From: Rhizopus sp. PT2906
Lineage: Eukaryota; Mucoromycota; Mucoromycetes; Mucorales; Rhizopodaceae
Direction: 5' to 3'
Length of the DNA: 64,000 nucleotides
Assembly (NCBI GenBank): GCA_025529335.1
Contig: JAMYHX010000155.1
Span: 18,985 to 82,984 of the forward strand
The stretch's first letter is position 1; the number at the start of each line of letters is the position of its first letter. The translations under genes and the position numbers were made by a program. Shown one piece after another: positions 24,152 through 34,993 of the stretch. The notes beneath the pieces are model-generated. The model ran no database searches, was not told where the DNA came from, and saw nothing but the letters and a program-made list of their open reading frames with translations.

Positions 24152-25331
24152 ATGACTACAAGTGTAATAAGGCTCATTACATTTGATGCTTACAATACGC
24201 TTTTTAAGCCAAGAGGAAGCCTTTCAGCTCAATATGTACTAACTAGCCGTATACATGTCGTATTTACCTTTAACACTTTATTTTAGGTAGAAGAAGCAGC
24301 AAGATATGGAATCAAAGTTACAAAGAACGAAATAACCGATCATTTTGGACAAGCTTATAGGAAGCAGCAATTAAAAGCACCATTCTATGGTATAAAACAA
24401 GGAATGACTCCCCAAGAATGGTGGAAAGAGGTAAGGATACAAAGTAACCATGAAAACAAAAAAAGATGTATTAAAATTGAAAAGCTTGTTTATGCAACAT
24501 TTTCAAGCGCCGGTGTTCATCCAAAGGGTAATTCAACGTGTATATGTTTAATGCAACAAGGTTGTAAATGTGTCTATGATAGAATTGGATCCAAACTTTG
24601 ATCAGCTTTATAATGCATTATACAACAGATTTACAACTGCTGCTGCGTATTCAATATTTCCAGATGTTGTGAGTACATTAGAAGAGCTGAAGACACGTGG
24701 ATTTAAAATGGGCGTCATTACAAACTCGGACGAAAGAGTAGGTAAAGTAGATACTGTAGCGGTTACTTAAACTATAGTAACGCGTATTGAAGCCAAAGTG
24801 GTTGAAAACTTAAAACTGGATAAATACTTTGATTTTGTATTGGCTAGTGCTGATGTTGGATATGAAAAGCCTGATAAAGTCATATTTGATAGAGCGCTCA
24901 AGATAGCCGGTGATGTCTCTGCAGAAAACGCTTTACATGTGGGTGATGATTTAAACAAGTAAGTTTGAAAGAGAATTAGTGTTATATATTGACCCAAATG
25001 TCTTTCTCTCTCTTTTTTTGTAGGGATTATTTTGGTAAAGCTTAATTATGTAATCATTATCTGATCTAACTCTTTTTTCTTTTTCATTTTAGGAGCTGCA
25101 TACGCTGGATGGCATTCTGTATTACTTGCAAGAAGTTTGTTATATTCTCACATGACGTATAATGGAGTTAACAATCTCTTTTTAATAGGCAAACTCTCTT
25201 ATGAAGATTTTTCACCAGCAATGGTTGAAGACACGAGTGTGCCGCTTCATCGACCTAGACGTCTTATTAGCTTGCATGATCTTTATCCTTATATAAGTAC
25301 ATTGTGCGACAAGGACAAAAAAAGAACATAG
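24152..25331 (+). CDS. HAD-superfamily hydrolase (HDHD3-like)
   Basis: Probable small-molecule phosphatase of the haloacid dehalogenase superfamily. Exons 24152-24235, 24287-24430, 24485-24527, 24583-24741, 24778-24958, 25024-25034 and 25093-25331; 286 aa. Motif I is LITFDAYNTLFKP: the first Asp is present, but the usual second Asp (DxD) is Tyr here, replaced as in many HDHD3-type proteins. Motif II is GVITNSDER, motif III Lys is in YEKPDKVIF, and motif IV is HVGDDLNKDYFGA. The substrate cannot be told. Exon 6 is only 11 nt. A GTTTGT...TTTAATAG segment at 25135-25190 looks intron-like, but splicing it would break the frame, so it is kept as coding. Confidence 0.82.
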
Positions 25332-25376
25332 TCTACTATGTAATATCATATACATGCCATATTTATTATATTAAAA

Positions 25377-25864
25377 TTAGTCAAAGTCTATTCTACGAGC
25401 TTGACCATCTAATCCTGTGCATTCTGCCCAATGATTAGTTTCTGTTCCATAGAAGGCCAAACCACCTCCTGCAACGCATGATAAAGAGAAACGACCAGAA
25501 GCATATCGTGGCCACCAGAACATTACCTAAAATATGAATTAGAAAATGTTTGTATTATGCTTTATTTCCTACATCAAACGTCATCTCGTCATAATCAACA
25601 CCTCTAGGAGTACAATCTTTGTTTGAATAATGACAGCACTCGTTTCTTCCTGGACTAAGAGTCTTTACGAAGCTCCTATAGAAATTCGTTTAGATAACGA
25701 TGAAAAAGATAAAAGGTCTTGCTTTACTTGGGAGATGAATAATGGCCGTTAGATGCCCAAACCTTGATGTTTGTATTGTCTGAGAGGGAATTATATATAC
25801 AAAATGACTGAACAGTTGAAGCCAAAGTAAAAAAGAAGCAAAAGAATAGCAGTTTGATGGACAT
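25377..25864 (-). CDS. Small secreted cysteine-containing protein
   Basis: A three-exon gene encoding 129 aa: exons 25864-25728, 25675-25573 and 25526-25377. The N terminus MSIKLLFFCFFFTLASTVQS is a clear signal peptide with likely cleavage before FC. The mature part has six cysteines, including CC in NECCHYSNKDC, and ends with an aromatic Gly-rich stretch (VMFWWPRYASGR, AGGGLAFYGTETNHWAEC). Splice sites are canonical and the spliced frame closes, so it is a credible intact gene. I recall similar small secreted proteins with a CC-x-Y-x4-C core in Mucoromycota; function unknown. It is convergent with the HAD gene, 45 bp apart. Confidence 0.78.
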
Positions 25865-26429
25865 CTATGTGATAATGATAATCAACTATGAATAACGGTT
25901 TCTATATACTCTTTAATATCGTTTATTCGCTTAAAAAGGCAAAGCTAATTTACGGGCATTTCTCAAACATTTCATTATTCATGTTTTCAGTTTGTTTACA
26001 CCACAGTTCATTTATTACTAAAGAACAGAAAAAGATAGGTGTTACACATAGCCTATCATACCAAACACATATTACCACAGGGATGTTTATCCATTCAGAA
26101 GCCTTCAATGGTCCTATATGTTCAAAAAGGGATCTGGCAGTTCATATGATATTAAGCTCACTTTTTTCTTCTTTAGAGAAGATCCTACAATCAAGAGCGC
26201 TATAAGACACCCTTCTTATACTTCAGAGTCTCCATGTCTTTAATGAGAATCATTTGGAAACGCGCTATTCTTAAAGTGTCTATTTCAATTCATTCAAGTA
26301 AATAAACTCTTTGTTGTATTGGAACGACAAACAATCAAAATGCTGACGAAACGAAGGCGAATAACGTGATAGATACCCATCCCAAATTTTACATAAGCCT
26401 CAAAAGATAAAGTTTTCATTCTCGTATTA
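25865..26429. other. Intergenic region without a supported gene
   Basis: An open frame at 25888-26205 (plus strand) lies just upstream of the secreted-protein gene. It has no homology I recognise and is probably chance. The rest has stops in all frames. Confidence 0.4.
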
Positions 26430-26690
26430 CTACCTTCGTATTTTGGTCGAAATTCGATCTGTGATAGAAAAAAAAGAGGATGCAAGTATATTTACCTTCT
26501 CCTTACTCTCCTGACCTGAATCCTACAGAACAAATTTTGGTTGTTCTGTTAAACGAAATGTTAAACGTTCTCATTTCAGTGATAAAGAAGGTCTGTATTC
26601 TAGAATTATTAAATCATGCAATAGTATTCATTATAGTACCAGTAGAAGATTTATACAGCATTCTATTAATTATTCACCAAAGTGTTTAAA
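26430..26690 (+). pseudogene. Tc1/mariner-type transposase fragment
   Basis: The translation at 26480-26530 contains VYLPSPYSPDLNPTEQ, the signature around the third acidic catalytic residue region of Tc1/mariner/IS630 DDE transposases (usually LPPYSPDLNPIE). A TAG and a frame break lie immediately upstream in the A-rich run, and the rest of the catalytic domain is not recognisable. It is a short dead relic. Confidence 0.7.
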
Positions 26691-26810
26691 TAAGGAACCT
26701 CTTGAACAATAATACGAAGAGACGTGACTGGAGTCTAACACTGACTGAGAATAACAAAGCCATTGTCCGTAATTTGATACCGCGCCCACTGTCCATTTTT
26801 TTTTCTTATA

Positions 26811-28701
26811 ATGGAAATAGATTCTGAAGAACAACCAAGAAATGCTAAAAGATCTGAAGAAGAAGAAGAAGCATCCGCAATAGAGGCATTCCCTGATGTT
26901 TCTAGGAAAAAGGCAAAACATAACAAAGAAGAAGCTAATCTATTAAGAAATATGGGGATTCCTGATTGGTTACTGCATCCTACGACTATATCTCCAAAAG
27001 AAAGATGCGATCTAGATCAAGTAGGATTATCTGAACGATTAACTCAGAGATGCAAAGAGATCGGTCTATCTTCTTTCTTTGCAGGTAATCATTTGCAAAA
27101 AAAAAAAAGAAAAAAGAAACGATGAGTTGTTAATTAACATACACTAGTTCAAAAGGCGGTTATTCCAGTATTCTTGAGAAATCAGACATTGTATGACATC
27201 ACAAAGGCACCAGGAGACATTTGTGTTTCAGCTCCTACTGGTAGTGGTAAAACATTGGCATATGTCTTGCCAATTGTTGATATTTTATCAAAAAGAGTCG
27301 TCAAAAGACTGCGTGCGGTCATTGTTCTGCCAACTCGTGACTTGGTGATTCAAGTAAAGGAAACGCTGGATGCCTTTGTTAAAGGTACTGATCTGGTGGT
27401 TGCAGCTGTCAGTGGTCAACAGTCATTTGCTCATGAACAACATGTACTTGTTGGAAGTGAAGAAGAAAAGTAAGAGATAAAGTTATACTATGACACAACC
27501 TAACGGTGTCTGTTAGTTATCCTGGTGGTAAAAGTAAAGTAGACATTTTGGTAGCTACACCTGGTAGATTGATCGATCACTTAAACACTACACCCAACTT
27601 TACACTTCAGCACGTCCGTTTTTTGGTTGTTGATGAAGCAGATCGTCTATTGAATCAGAGTTTCAATGACTGGTTAAATAGAATCTTACAAGCAACAAGG
27701 CCTGATGGAAGTCAACAAGTACCACCACTAGATTTTAAAACTGATAAGGATGGGTAAAGGAGAAGATAATTATGCAGACAAATCGAGCAACTAAAGGTGA
27801 ATTATAGTATGGTGTTATCAGATGCAATAGCTCCTACCTTTTTGGAGTCTTATCACAGCTTTCCTAAAACAGAATTGGATCATCCTAAAGTGCCATCGGT
27901 AAATAAGATCATTAGCTCGTTTACAGTGACTCATTGATTCTACTAGATTCAAAAATTATTGTTTTCAGCTACTTTAACAAAAAATCCAGCCAAGATAGCT
28001 GGATTACACTTGATTGATCCAGAGTATATATCTGTTCAACATGATGATGAGGAAGCTACGGCGAATGAGTATGTAACGCCTGAGGGATTAAAGGAATATA
28101 TGGCAATTATTCCGACAGAAAAGAAACCATTGTTGGTCGTCTATTTGCTTCACTGTCTGGGCATCAAGTCAGGGCTGTGCTTTACTAAATCCGTAGAATC
28201 AACAGAAAGATTAAAAACTTTAATTGATGCTTATGAAACACTACAACCAGAAGAAAAACGTGTAAGAGTAAAAGAATATTCGAGTGAACTTCGTCCGGCG
28301 GAAAGAAGGACAGTACTGAGGCAATTTAAAGAAGGAGAGATTGATATGTAAGTTAGCATAAAGGAGAGATAGCAGAAAGAGTGTAACTGACATTGAATAG
28401 GTTGATTTGTTCTGATTTGATTGGAAGAGGTATTGACATAGATTCAGTTCAATATGTGATAAGTTATGATGTACCAGTCTATATGGATAAATATATTCAC
28501 CGTGTGGGTCGTACGGCAAGAGCAGGTAGACATGGTGTGGCATATACACTAGTTGAAAAACAGCAGGCTCGATATTTTAAGGAGATGCTACGTCAGGCAG
28601 GACATCTGAACCAAGTAGAGCTATTGGATATAGAAAAAGAGAAATTAGAGGAGCTAACACCGGATTATGAAAATGCAATTTCAAGCGTAACTGATGATTA
28701 A
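26811..28701 (+). CDS. DBP6: DEAD-box RNA helicase, DDX51/Dbp6 family
   Basis: ATP-dependent RNA helicase for early 60S ribosomal-subunit assembly in the nucleolus. Exons 26811-27084, 27148-27469, 27517-27753, 27808-27898, 27947-28347 and 28401-28701; 541 aa. The acidic/basic N terminus is followed by WLLHPTTISP and FFAVQKAVIP (Q-motif region). Then motif I APTGSGKT, Ia PTRDLVIQ, Ib TPGRL, II VVDEADRLL, III SAT in LLFSATLT, V CSDLIGRGIDI and VI HRVGRTARAG. The spacing and the DDDE-rich insert after SAT fit DDX51/Dbp6. At 27754 an apparent 24-nt intron was rejected for a 54-nt one ending at 27807. Its 3' end faces DBP5. Confidence 0.88.
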
Positions 28702-29138
28702 ACATAAAATAAAAAGTAATACAGTGGATCAGGAAACCACTCCCTTTTTTTTTTTCTGATATTTTAGAAAACGCCAATATACACACATTAACAAGGCCAT
28801 GCTTAGTGTCGTGTTTGAGAGTACTTTAAGTCTTCCATTGTGTCTAACAGTCAAAGGATATACCTTGCATTCTCTGATATCCTGCAGGATAATTTACAGT
28901 TTACTTTTCTTCAGTAGTGCAGGTCACAGTGTAAGAGACTTTGAAGTTTATGCAAAAAAAAAAAAGAGGAAACAAAAGGATACATCAATTCTGTTTAGAC
29001 GAAGGGGCAAAATGTGACCTTTGTTCAATGTATTTCAAAAATTTGTTCGTGGATAAGCCGTACTTGAACACATAGAAGCTTTTATTGTATTGCAGGTTTA
29101 AGATGAGCGAGACACAGTTTAGAAATCAAGCCTTGAGC
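28702..29138. other. Convergent intergenic region
   Basis: This is 3'-flanking DNA between DBP6 and DBP5. It has T-rich and A-rich tracts and a chance open frame at 28799-29017. No RNA gene was seen. Confidence 0.5.
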
Positions 29139-31161
29139 TTATATTAAGGACTTTAATTGTTCTTCGACTTTTTCCCAATCGCTAGTTGGTACATAAGTAA
29201 TGGGTCGTTGAAAGTGACTTTCAATTTGTCTCATCTGTTCCCAGCTTTGTTTACTGTCTATAAGTATAATACTGACACCTGTACGTCCAAAACGACCAGT
29301 ACGACCAATTCGATGAAGGTAGGCCTCAAAATCAACATTGTTGCGTTGGTCAAGTGGAAGGTCATAGTTGATAACGAGCGAGACTTGTGAAATGTCTATA
29401 CCACGAGCAATAACGTTTGTTGTAATCAAAACCTTGTATTCACCTCTTCTGAAATCATCCATAGCCTTATCACGTTCTTCTGGTAACATCTTACCGTGAA
29501 GTGAAATGACAGAGTGTCCTTGCTGAGACATGCGCTTTGCGATCTCGTCTGCTGAATCACGTCGCTTACAAAAGATAATACTTTGACTAACTGTCAATAA
29601 ATCATAAATATTGCACAGTACTTGATATTTGTGCTCTTCACTATCGCAATCCATATAAAATTGTTTAATAGCATCTACACTCAAATCTTCACGCTTCAAC
29701 GATATTTCATTCGCATTTGGTGCAAATCCAGCTGCAAACTTTCGTACATTATCTGGGAACGTAGCCGAAAACAATACAACCTGAGGGTTACCCTTGAGCA
29801 TCCTATAAACACAGCTGTTAATTTCACTGTTACTTTAAAAGAAACACGTACTTTTTAATACGAATACTTTGATCACCTAAACCATCTTGATCCAACATGT
29901 TATCAGCCTCATCCAAAACAAAGATTTTAACTGCTTGAACGGGTAGTTGTCTCTTTCTGATGACATCTGCAACAGTACCGGGTGTACCCACGATAACTTG
30001 AGCTTGAATAGGCTCATTTCTTTTAAGCGAATCCTTTACAACTAGCTTGCTGGTAATGGTTGTAAATTTACTCATAGCCAAAACGACATCCATAATTTGT
30101 CGAGCAAGTTCTCGGGAAGGTGCTAAACAGATAGCCTAGAGTGCACATAGTCTAGGAATGTTTTCAAAAAAGAAACCTTTGATAGCTTACCTGTGGGACA
30201 TTGATAGCAGGATTCAATCTAGTTAACATTGTGAGGACAAAGGCAGCGGTTTTGCCTGTTCCACTTTGAGACTGACCGATCATGTTTTTTGGACTACAAT
30301 TGGTAAGTAAATAATGCCGATTAAGGAGTCAATACTTACGGGTTACTGATCAATAAAGGTAAAGCTCTTTCTTGAATTTTGGAAGGCTTAGAAAAGTTCA
30401 TTGCATATAAACCCTTCAACAGTTCGGGACTCCTGATAATTGCTGTTAATGGCTGTGTGATTTTTTACTGATTTTTACATACAATCCAAGCTCTTCAAAG
30501 GATTTGACAGAATATAGAGGGGAATTAGGATCTGCTTGTTGATCTGCAAGCTTCACTTGCACAGTATGAGTGCTTTGAATCAAGTTGTTTTGAGACTGAG
30601 CGTCTAATAAGCAAGAGAAGCAATAAATCTCGTAAAAAAGTTACTTTGCTTCGATTGAATTATAGTCAATACCTGGTTTCTCATCATGTTGCTTTTCGTC
30701 TATATAAATTTGTTAATTGTTGTTTTTGGTGTTGATTCACACTGTTTACCCTTGGGTGGTTGTTGATCCTCATTGGCTACAAATACTAGAGTGAGTAAAG
30801 TGAATTTAGGTTTACATGTGAACTTACGCGCTGTAGCGAGAGAACCGAGTCTTGCAGTAATATTATCAACAGGATCTATTTATGATCAATTTAATGTCAG
30901 TTGTACTTAGGTGATGTGCTCGAGGCAAGAAAGCAAAGCTAGTTTAATGACTTTGCTTTCTTATTGGTGCCTTTATATCCATCATGTTCATACCAGACAT
31001 GTCTTGTTTGTTTTTTTTAAAAAAAGAAAAAAAAGTTTTTTGTATTTTCAAAACTTACCAAAAATAGCAGTAGCACTCTGTTGCTTTATATGTCTATGTT
31101 CACTTTTCTTCTCGCCATTGTTTTGGTTATTTAAACAATCTTTAAAGTTTATAGAGGACAT
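29139..31161 (-). CDS. DBP5: DEAD-box mRNA-export helicase Dbp5/DDX19
   Basis: Remodels mRNPs at the cytoplasmic face of the nuclear pore during mRNA export. Exons 31161-31059, 30875-30828, 30776-30750, 30699-30673, 30603-30483, 30432-30340, 30293-30191, 30135-29852 and 29802-29139; 489 aa. Family marks are LADQQADPNSPLYSVKSFEE, FSKPSKIQERALPLL (Q motif), SQSGTGKTAAF, APSRELARQ, VLDEADNMLD, LFSATFPD, RGIDISQVSLVINYDLP and YLHRIGRTGRFGRTG. The first intron is long (183 nt) and exons 2-4 are 27-48 nt. The frame closes. Upstream lies a transposon relic. The helicase identification is secure; the short N-terminal exons are slightly less so. Confidence 0.92.
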
Positions 31162-31397
31162 AGGATATTATTCTTATCAATCCTATTATGTATTAATTCT
31201 CTTTTAAATAGAGTCCTATTAAAACCAAAGAAATCGTATAGAAGAGTGTAATTTATTTCATCTTTTTAATGAAAAACACATTTGCTGAAGGGCAAAGGAC
31301 CAAACTAGTGGCTAGATAGTGCTGGTTAAAGCACTCTATTAAATGCAGCATGTATTGATCTAATATTATAGCTACTATTAACATAATCTGCAAGAAC

Positions 31398-31851
31398 CTA
31401 TCGAATGCTCAATGCTGCGTTGACGTCTCGGTTCCAGACCTATCATTGGATGAAGTTGACAGTATTAAAAATAGAATAATCAGTACCTAATTAGTTGTAA
31501 CTAAGCAAAAGTAACTTACCAAGTTTCCACCATGAGCATTACCAGCTGAACACTGTGTGCAAAGTTTCAACAGGTATACAGTGGGGACATAGCCTATTTT
31601 GTAAATGATTAGGTTAGAGCATAAGCTTGAAGCGTTCAAAGCTTGGCAGATGTACCTGTTTGCGTCCTATCGGGACAGAGACTGGATTGATCAATAATGC
31701 TAATTGTTATCATTTACACACCAAAATCAACAGGTTTATAAATAGTGTGCTGCTGGTAGCGAAAATTCGTCTTGTCTGGGTTTTAAACCCGAAGAACCAA
31801 GCACCTTCAATGTATTCAACAACGCCAACTACTACTCCAGGAACATGAATT
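31398..31851 (-). pseudogene. TnpB/Fanzor-like nuclease relic B (C-terminal fragment)
   Basis: Minus-strand remains of the C terminus of a TnpB/Fanzor-type protein. A half zinc ribbon, LCTQCSAGNAHGGNL, ends at a GTAAGT donor. After an apparent intron ending TGATAG, the frame resumes as VWNRDVNAALSIR and a stop at 31398-31400. RDVNAA is the RuvC-III signature with the catalytic Asp. An upstream segment (GVVVGVVEYIEGAWFFGFK, near 31790-31851) is separated by stops. No N-terminal or RuvC-I/II part was found, so this is a fragment. Confidence 0.55.
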
Positions 31852-32389
31852 TCGTGTACATGAACTCATGTATCCCAATTTCTATAAATTTATTTTTATT
31901 ATAGATACTTTGATCCTTTGAACAAATGAAATATTATCTTACCTCAAATATATCAAGTCTTTAATACTTTGGATCAAACCTTCTCTTGACGAAAACTGAA
32001 TGAAGGCAAGATGCATGATCAGCATTATTGTAACTTTTGGATATTGCACATGTATACAGTTAATGTCTATAATAACATATCATTTTGATATACCAATATG
32101 GTTGAAGAATTAAAGATTGAAGATTTTAATAAAGCATATCCTTCTCGCCACTCTTTGCCTACCTTTAGATAAGGCTTGTGAAGGAAAGAAACGAAAGTAT
32201 CGCAACTTTTAGTTTACCAAAGGATAAATTATTTGATAGTATCTCAAAGACTGCGTTATCAGTCTCACCACTTTCAAGCTATTGACAAGTACTCTGTAAA
32301 CACTTTTAAAAAATGTTTGAGCTTATTTGCCAATCAAAAAATACAGAAATTTAGTCCGAAACTTCAATAATAGCTTTTTCTTTTAAGTC
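31852..32389. other. Intergenic region upstream of twinfilin
   Basis: AT-rich promoter-side DNA between relic B and the twinfilin gene. No coding segment, RNA gene or repeat was recognised. Confidence 0.5.
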
Positions 32390-33870
32390 ATGTCAACACA
32401 AAGTGGTATTCAAGGTAAACGATGGACATGATATCTGCAGTGTTTATTAAAGCCCGGTTATATTAGTTTCAGAGGAACTTTCAAAAGTATTCACAGATGC
32501 CGTTGCAAATGGCAATGTGCGCATTTTAAGAGTTTCCATCCAAAATGGTAAATAAATTGGAGCAAATGAATCCCTAATGTTAAACTGCTTTGAATAAAAG
32601 AATCATTGATACCTAATGGCATCACACCTGTTCAAGAAGATTTTCAAAAGGGTAACTTGAAGGACACATGTAGAACGTTTCAGAATAACACCGGATATTA
32701 GATTTTCAGTACGTTTCCGATTATCTTGAACCAACCACACCTGCCTATGTATTCGTTCGTATGGATGAAAAATCAAGTACAGGAGAGTATAACTGGTTAT
32801 TCCTCTGCTATGTCCCTGACAATGCAAAGATTCGTGATAAAATGCTCTATGCTTCTACAAGAGCTACACTCACCAAGGAACTAGGTGATTATCGCTTTGT
32901 GGACAGCATTTACGGAACTGACAAGGTAAACGGATATAGTTTCTTGATCTCAAGTGTACTCATAATGGTTACAGTCGGAGTTCAGCTGGGATGGATACAA
33001 AAAACACCTTGCTCACAAATCGGCTGAGGCACCACTGACAAGACGTGAACAAGAACTAGCTGAAATCAGAGCTGCTGAGGTAAATAATAAATAAAGCAAC
33101 AAATGACAAATGCTTAACTATGGTGAAACTAGGCTAAAGCAGTTTCTGATTATCAAGGCACAACGGCAAGAAAAAGCTATGCTCCTGGTGTAGCATTTCC
33201 TTTAACCGAAAAAGCGATTGAAGCTCTTTCAGAGTTGAAAAAGGATAAAGAAGAACGCTCAAGTAACTTTGTTTCCTTGGTAACAGATTACTAATAGACG
33301 TGTCTACTATGATCTAACCATGGTTATCAGCATTTGAATAGCGAAAAGGTTGATTTGGATACGGTTGCTAACGTTACAGTCAATGATCTACAAAAGACCA
33401 TAAGCAGTAATGCCCCAAGATTTACGTTTTACATCTTTGACGATAGCAGCAAAGAATCACTTGGTATATGATAAAAGAAAAAAAAAAAAAGGCTGAAACT
33501 AATATAATCTATAGTATTCATTTATACTTGTCCTTCAACTTCTAAAATCAGAGAGCGTATGCTTTACTCCTCATCCAAGTCAAACGTGATTACAGCAGCC
33601 GAAAATGAGGCATCAGTTCAAGTTGTTAAAAAAGTAACAATGTTTATCTTTGTGTATATATGGGCTGAGGATTAATATTCTTTTGTATAGTTTGAAACAA
33701 GTGATCTTGATGATTTGACAGAAGCTTATTTCAAAGAAGAGCTTTCGTCATCATCATCAAATACTAATATAGTAAATGAGCGTATTAATATGCTTGGAGG
33801 TACTAAACAGGGTTTCAAAAGACCTACAGCACCTGGTAGAAGAAGACCAGGTACTACATCACTTGCTTAA
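32390..33870 (+). CDS. TWF1: Twinfilin (two ADF-H domains)
   Basis: Actin-monomer-binding protein that also caps or depolymerises filament ends in cortical actin patches. Exons 32390-32414, 32467-32547, 32601-32651, 32702-32925, 32975-33079, 33133-33279, 33331-33463, 33515-33633 and 33691-33870; 354 aa, the usual twinfilin length. ADF-H 1 covers residues 1-140 (GNVRILRVSI, YVFVRMDE, IRDKMLYASTRATL). ADF-H 2 is at about 175-315 (APRFTFYIFDD, IYTCPSTSKIRERMLYSSSK). The basic tail GGTKQGFKRPTAPGRRRPG is the capping-protein/phosphoinositide-binding region of the family. All splice sites are GT-AG. Confidence 0.92.
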
Positions 33871-34116
33871 ATAAAAGGAAACTGAATTTCAAAGTTTAAA
33901 ATGATCCAACCAAATGTCAATCCACCAACACGCGCACAAAAAGATATTTATAAGATGCACAAAAAGTGATATTAGATTGGTTCATGAATAAGGGAGGGAA
34001 AGAAGGAAACAGAATGAATAGGACAAAGGGCTTTTCCTTTTTTTTTTTCTCAATCTCTTTTTTTTTCTTACAACAATAGAAAGACAACAAGGGCGTAAGC
34101 TAAAGTAGTATTATCT

Positions 34117-34881
34117 ATGCGACCCAAAAAATACCATTTAAATATTGCAGAATATCCTACAGAATTACTTGTTAAAATTGTCGCCGATCTATTAATTTCG
34201 ATAGTCAAAGAAAATGATAAACTATCTAATCAATCAGTAACTCATTTTCATTCTCGCACTGTACCTCCCATCGGTATCTATGCTTACCTCAGCCGTATAC
34301 TCAAATTCACTTCATTCTCGAATGAAGCTTTATTGTCTACTCTCATCTATTTTGATCGCATCGCTCAGCATAAGGGTCCAAATTATGCAGTCAATTCACT
34401 TACTGTACATCGATTACTTATCACCAGGTAAATTCTATTCATCCTGGCTCTGTTTATAAAACTAATGCAATCTACAGTATTCTTGTTGCTTCCAAATTCA
34501 CGTCCGATGTATTCTACTCTAATACTCGATACGCCAAAGTATATATATATTTCTGCACATACGTTGATCATTTATTATTATGCATCAAGCTTACATGTCT
34601 TATCTTAGGTCGGAGGAATCCCTTTATGTGAGCTAAATCAACTAGAGTTGGAATTTTTATTTTTATGTAAATTTGATTTACACGTCAAACTGGAAAACAT
34701 GCAGGCCTATGGAGATCAGTTACTGACGCATGCGCTGACACAGCAAGACAAAAATATTACATCATTTCCCCTATCACCGCCACTTGAAGATAATTGTAAA
34801 AGGAAAAGGCCAATAGATGATCACGACACGAGGATCAGTAACAAAAAGCTAGTATGCCCCATTTATTATACCCCAGATTAA
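34117..34881 (+). CDS. Pho80-like cyclin (Pho85/CDK partner)
   Basis: Cyclin subunit for a Pho85-type CDK, a nutrient- and phosphate-signalling kinase. Exons 34117-34427, 34478-34538 and 34609-34881; 214 aa. Diagnostic segments are IGIYAYLSRILKFTSFSNEA, TLIYFDRI, NSLTVHRLLITSILVASKF (the kinase-contact helix), YAKVGGIPLCELNQLELEFL and LCKFDL. The C-terminal tail has a basic KRKRPIDDHD stretch, possibly a nuclear signal. Sequence alone does not separate Pho80 from the Pcl6/7 groups. It is convergent with DBP8 (about 110 bp), with a CT repeat in the gap. Confidence 0.87.
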
Positions 34882-34993
34882 TGTGTAAATATCCATACGA
34901 TGTAAAGAAGCCCTCTCTCTCTCTCTGTTGTGTACAAATGGTCAAAATGAATGGTTGTTTTATTTACATCTATGAAATTAAATAAAAAAAACA

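Noticed and set aside
25135..25190. Extra intron in the last exon of the HAD gene
   Set aside because: GTTTGT...TTTTTAATAG looks splice-like, but removing it shifts the frame into an immediate stop, while the exon is open without it.
27754..27777. 24-nt intron in DBP6
   Set aside because: Too short for spliceosomal removal. Using the later acceptor at 27806-27807 gives a normal 54-nt intron and keeps the frame.
28799..29017. 72-codon ORF between DBP6 and DBP5
   Set aside because: It lies in the convergent 3' region, has a poly-Lys run from an A-tract and no homology.
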